DNA of 7,987 nt from an archaeon (GTDB lineage: Archaea > Nanobdellota > Nanobdellia > SCGC-AAA011-G17 > GW2011-AR18). Under the pieces are notes generated by a model that was given only the letters and a program-made list of their open reading frames with translations, did no database searches and was not told where the DNA came from. Positions 5,839-7,987 of the stretch are shown here, one piece after another; the stretch's first letter is position 1; every line of letters begins with the position of its first letter. Made by a program: the position numbers and the translations under genes. The DNA lies in contig JAHFKM010000035.1 of NCBI GenBank assembly GCA_023245385.1, forward strand, positions 1-7,987. The letters are read 5' to 3'.

Positions 5839-5842
5839 GACT

Positions 5843-5850
5843 AAGGAGGG
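5843..5850 (+). promoter_or_regulatory. Strong Shine-Dalgarno of the TrmB-family gene
   Basis: AAGGAGGG ends 6 nt before the ATG at 5857. It is the best ribosome-binding site in the window and decides the start in favour of 5857 rather than the internal ATG at 5878. Confidence 0.75.
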
Positions 5851-5856
5851 TTTTTA

Positions 5857-6684
5857 ATGATTGTAAAAGAAGAATTCATGAGTAAACTGAGGCGTTATTT
5901 CAACCTCAATCTCTACGAGGTTCGTATCTGGACTGCGTTGCTTTCTCGAGGCGTTTCAACTGCAGGAGAATTATCTGACATTGGTCATGTTCCACGCTCA
6001 CGAGCATATGATGTTCTTGAATCTTTAGAAAAAAAAGGTTTTGTAATAATGAAACTCGGCAAACCTATAAAATATATAGCTGTCGAACCTACAGAAGTAG
6101 TTGAACGCGTAAAAAAACTCATCCAACAAGAAGCAGATGTGAATGTATCAAAATTAAAAGAACTTCAAGAAACAGATGTTCTCAAAGAACTCGAATCCTT
6201 ACATAAACAAGGAATTGACTTCATTGATTCTACTGACCTTTCTGGAGCGATCAGAGGAAAACATAATCTCTACACACACCTTGAATCAATGGTGAAACAA
6301 GCTGAAAAGTCTGTCACTATCGCGACAACATCTAAAGGACTTATTAGAAAAATAGAAGCGCTCAAACCTGTTTTTCAAAAACTCGCAAAGAAAGATGTGA
6401 AGATCAGAATCGCCGCGCCAATCTCCAAAGAAGCTGAGAATGTAATGAAAGATGTCAAAAACTTTGCAGAAATAAGAAATGCTACTAATCTTAACGCGCG
6501 TTTTTGCATAGTCGACGAAAAACAGTTGATGTTTATGGTTATGCATGATGACCAAGTACATCCAAGCTATGACATCGGGATCTGGGTACACACTCCCTTC
6601 TTCGCTTCAGCGCTAGAAAACATGTTTAATTCAGCGTGGAAAGGATTTGAGCCAGTGAAAAACGGGAAAACTCCGGGACAGTAA
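5857..6684 (+). CDS. TrmB-family transcriptional regulator
   Basis: This 275-aa protein has an N-terminal winged helix (about 14-74: LYEVRIWTALLSRGVSTAGELSDI, then VPRSRAYDVLESLEKKGFV, then a wing ending IKYIAVEP). That is the classic TrmB layout. A short coiled-coil linker (~78-115) probably dimerises the protein. The C-terminal domain (~125-270) resembles the phospholipase-D-like effector domain of TrmB proteins, with AEKSVTIATTSKG, LNARFCIVDEKQLMF and YDIGIWVHTPFF, but I see no catalytic HKD motif, so it should sense rather than hydrolyse. Known TrmB proteins respond to sugars and control sugar uptake and central metabolism; the ligand here is unknown, and no sugar genes are nearby. The gene has its own TATA box, a strong Shine-Dalgarno and nested inverted repeats upstream, which fits autoregulation. 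It ends just before a long pyrimidine tract. Confidence 0.9.
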   Translation: MIVKEEFMSKLRRYFNLNLYEVRIWTALLSRGVSTAGELSDIGHVPRSRAYDVLESLEKKGFVIMKLGKPIKYIAVEPTEVVERVKKLIQQEADVNVSKLKELQETDVLKELESLHKQGIDFIDSTDLSGAIRGKHNLYTHLESMVKQAEKSVTIATTSKGLIRKIEALKPVFQKLAKKDVKIRIAAPISKEAENVMKDVKNFAEIRNATNLNARFCIVDEKQLMFMVMHDDQVHPSYDIGIWVHTPFFASALENMFNSAWKGFEPVKNGKTPGQ

Positions 6685-6715
6685 GCTTTTTATTTTCTTT
6701 CCCTTTTCTTTTTTT
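6682..6715 (+). promoter_or_regulatory. Pyrimidine tract acting as terminator and promoter
   Basis: From the TrmB-family stop codon to the next ATG the coding strand is almost all pyrimidine. It contains TAAGCTTTTTATT (6682-6694), identical to the ligase promoter element and centred ~25 nt before the ATG at 6716. The T-runs at 6687-6691 and 6709-6715 could terminate the regulator transcript. A terminator and a leaderless promoter therefore seem to be superimposed in about 33 bp. Confidence 0.45.
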
Positions 6716-7033
6716 ATGATAGATCTTGAAGAAGTCGTTTTAACACCAGAACAAGAACGTGAAGCGAGAGCATTAGGTAATTGTGTTACCGATATGTTTC
6801 TCGCTCGAAAGGGAATAAATAAAAGAAGACCATTTGAAGAACGCATTGGAGATTATAGGATTATTTTTGGAATAATTGAGAAAAATCCCTCTTTATTAAA
6901 CGGATATTCCTCTCAATCCTTTTTTGAAACAGCAGAAGCAATTTGCGGAGGGGGGAAATTTTCAAAATCAAGGGCTCTGAAGATAGGAGAAATAGTCAGC
7001 GCATATTGGCATAAATATCCTTTTTTAAAATAA
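6716..7033 (+). CDS. Unknown protein, 105 aa
   Basis: I do not recognise a family. It appears to be a soluble, mostly helical protein: no signal peptide or membrane segment is visible. It begins with an acidic helix (LTPEQEREARALGNCVTDMFLARKG), then RPFEERIGDYRIIFGIIEK, a middle loop NPSLLNGYSSQSF, and a C-terminal part with GGGKFSKSRALKIGEIVSAYWHKYPFLK. The basic GGGKFSKSR segment could contact nucleic acid or phosphate, but it is not a P-loop. The ATG is preceded only by pyrimidines, so translation must be leaderless or otherwise independent of a Shine-Dalgarno. The promoter-like element TAAGCTTTTTATT lies 34 bp upstream. It follows the TrmB-family gene by 31 bp but probably has its own transcript. 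Confidence 0.75.
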   Translation: MIDLEEVVLTPEQEREARALGNCVTDMFLARKGINKRRPFEERIGDYRIIFGIIEKNPSLLNGYSSQSFFETAEAICGGGKFSKSRALKIGEIVSAYWHKYPFLK

Positions 7034-7037
7034 GCGA

Positions 7038-7050
7038 TTTTTATAAATTT
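7038..7050 (+). promoter_or_regulatory. AT-rich TATA-like element downstream of the 105-aa gene
   Basis: TTTTTATAAATTT starts 5 nt after the stop codon. The leading T-run may terminate the 105-aa gene. The TATAAAT core could start a transcript near 7070, upstream of the small gene at 7149. I cannot tell which is real. Confidence 0.3.
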
Positions 7051-7120
7051 ACTATTTATGCTTAGTTATATTCTATTAAGGTAAATCAGATGGTGAAAAT
7101 GGTTTTAACTTTCAAAAGCA

Positions 7121-7128
7121 TTAAAAAT
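7121..7128 (+). promoter_or_regulatory. TATA-like box for the frameshifted secreted-protein gene
   Basis: TTAAAAAT is centred 25 nt upstream of the ATG at 7149, as expected for a leaderless mRNA starting at that ATG. It supports 7149, not the internal ATG at 7190, as the authentic start. Confidence 0.45.
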
Positions 7129-7148
7129 CTTTCTTCGCTCTCTTACTT

Positions 7149-7429
7149 ATGAAAAAAGCATTTCCAGCGCTCTTAGCGTTAACACTCGCATGCGGCGATG
7201 GAAAACAGAAAATTTTTTAAAATATTATCACAAAGCGGGAGAAGATGAGACCAGCTTAGAAAACGACAAAAATAAGATCATAGACTACTTTCTTGGAAGG
7301 GGGCTTATTCATCCTTCCTACACTGAAGCTCTCAAAAACCCATCCAAGGCGTATCCTGAGAGAAGACAAGAATATATTCAAAACGCAAAAGAAGTTCTGG
7401 CAAAAGAAGGATTCACTTGCAAAGAATAA
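7149..7429 (+). CDS. Small secreted or lipoprotein-like protein, split by a -1 frameshift
   Basis: Translation from the ATG at 7149 begins MKKAFPALLALTLAC, a basic start plus hydrophobic stretch ending in AC, as in a signal peptide. The C15 context resembles a lipobox, though T at -3 is atypical. That frame continues GDGKQKIF and meets a TAA at 7218-7220. The frame open to 7429 (open from 7190 by its own ATG) continues LKYYHKAGEDETSLEN... to FTCKE. The two join exactly if the ribosome slips back one base on the run of six T (7213-7218), or if a seventh T is missing from the sequence. The joined product would be 93 aa, with two cysteines and a charged, helical mature part. No family is recognised. 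Alternatives are a genuine pseudogene, a sequencing indel, or independent expression of a 79-aa ORF from 7190, which has no ribosome site. It converges on the methylthiotransferase gene with 2 bp between stops. Confidence 0.55.
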
Positions 7430-7431
7430 AA

Positions 7432-7987
7432 TTAATTTTTCATATTCTTTAAATGATTAAACAATTCCGTTAACATTTCCGCTCTTCTCTTCACTTCCTG
7501 CGAAGGCAATGGTTTTAATGAAGCAGCTTTCGTTCCGGGTCTTGAGGTAAATTTTGAAATGTTTAACACTTCAGGTTTCAATTCTTTAATTAAACGCATT
7601 GTTTCTTCAAAATCTTTTTCAGTCTCAGTAGGATAGCCGCAAATAATATCTGTCGAGATTGAAATCTCAGGGATTTCTTTTCTGAAGGCTTCCACTATTT
7701 TTTTAAAATCCGTAACTGAATGCTTTCTGTTCATTTCTCTTAAAACTTTTTCAGAACCAGCTTGTACTGGAATATGCAAGAACTTCAGAATCTTTTCATT
7801 CTTGTATATTTCAATTAATTCATCTAGAATAGGAAGCAAATGTCGCGGATTAGTCATTCCTAATCTAATTTTGAAATCACCTTCTGTTGCAATTAAATTT
7901 TTAAGCAGAACAACTAACTGCGAAACTTTTTCTTTATCCAAGCCATATGCACCATTGTCCTGAGACGTTAAGTAAATTTTTTTAATT
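7432..7987 (-). CDS. CDKAL1/e-MtaB-like tRNA methylthiotransferase, C-terminal part (cut by window edge)
   Basis: This radical-SAM enzyme family adds a methylthio group to t6A at position 37 of tRNAs that read ANN codons, using two iron-sulphur clusters. The fragment is open from the window edge through 185 codons and needs no start inside the window. It opens IYLTSQDNGAYGLD, which matches the archaeal/eukaryal CDKAL1 type (LTSQD.GAYG.D). It continues with IRLGMTNPRHLLPIL, FLHIPVQAGSEKVLREMNRKHS, DIICGYPTETEKDFEETM and ISKFTSRPGTKAA, all standard for the back half of the radical-SAM barrel. The CxxxCxxC cluster motif lies upstream, outside the window. The protein stops about 25 residues after the RPGT motif, so the usual C-terminal TRAM RNA-binding domain (~60 aa) is absent, and no other frame nearby encodes it. 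Confidence 0.92.
   Translation of the reverse strand, partial: IKKIYLTSQDNGAYGLDKEKVSQLVVLLKNLIATEGDFKIRLGMTNPRHLLPILDELIEIYKNEKILKFLHIPVQAGSEKVLREMNRKHSVTDFKKIVEAFRKEIPEISISTDIICGYPTETEKDFEETMRLIKELKPEVLNISKFTSRPGTKAASLKPLPSQEVKRRAEMLTELFNHLKNMKN

Noticed and set aside
7090..7152. 20-codon ORF whose TGA overlaps the ATG at 7149
   Set aside because: An AAGG lies upstream and the ATGA overlap looks like coupling, but the peptide has no recognisable features and contains the TATA-like box of the next gene. Support is too weak for a gene call.
1..7987. CRISPR array, insertion sequence, integrase or defence system
   Set aside because: I saw no regularly spaced repeats, transposase or integrase motifs, or known defence-protein motifs on either strand.

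Overview
The window looks archaeal. It carries an FtsZ2-type FtsZ, an ATP-dependent replicative DNA ligase, the start of GatD (the archaea-specific subunit of the Glu-tRNA(Gln) amidotransferase), a TrmB-family regulator and a CDKAL1-like (e-MtaB) radical-SAM methylthiotransferase. The DNA is AT-rich, the genes are short and tightly packed, and most starts lack a Shine-Dalgarno sequence but have a TATA-like box about 25 bp upstream. Together these suggest a small-genome archaeon, possibly DPANN (Woesearchaeota/Pacearchaeota-like). That placement is inference, not read directly from the sequence.

Layout, left to right. On the minus strand lies the 5' part of gatD, cut by the window edge. It overlaps by 77 nt the end of a membrane protein whose N-terminal half looks like voltage-sensor helices S1-S3 without a pore. 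A 419-bp gap follows, with a TATA box and a leader rich in small hairpins, leading into ftsZ on the plus strand. After ftsZ come two hairpins, the second an intrinsic-terminator-like structure. A 112-aa plus-strand protein of unknown function converges, 8 bp apart, on a minus-strand nitroreductase-like flavoprotein. That gene diverges from the DNA ligase across only 34 bp, with an 8-bp inverted repeat lying over the ligase start codon.

Downstream of the ligase are a 266-bp spacer with a clear TATA box, the TrmB-family regulator with a near-perfect Shine-Dalgarno, a 105-aa unknown protein, and a short gene that appears to be a secreted or lipoprotein-like protein split by a -1 frameshift at a run of six T. 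This gene converges, 2 bp apart, on the 3' part of the methylthiotransferase, which lacks the TRAM domain and is cut by the right edge.

The genes do not form one pathway. They are core information-processing and cell-division genes (translation fidelity, tRNA modification, DNA ligation, cytokinesis) mixed with small proteins of unknown role. I see no tRNA, rRNA, CRISPR array, insertion sequence or defence system. The points most worth a second look are the possible frameshift gene at 7149-7429, the pore-less voltage-sensor protein with its long overlap into gatD, the structured ftsZ leader, the operator-like repeat at the ligase start, and a 13-bp promoter word shared exactly by two genes.
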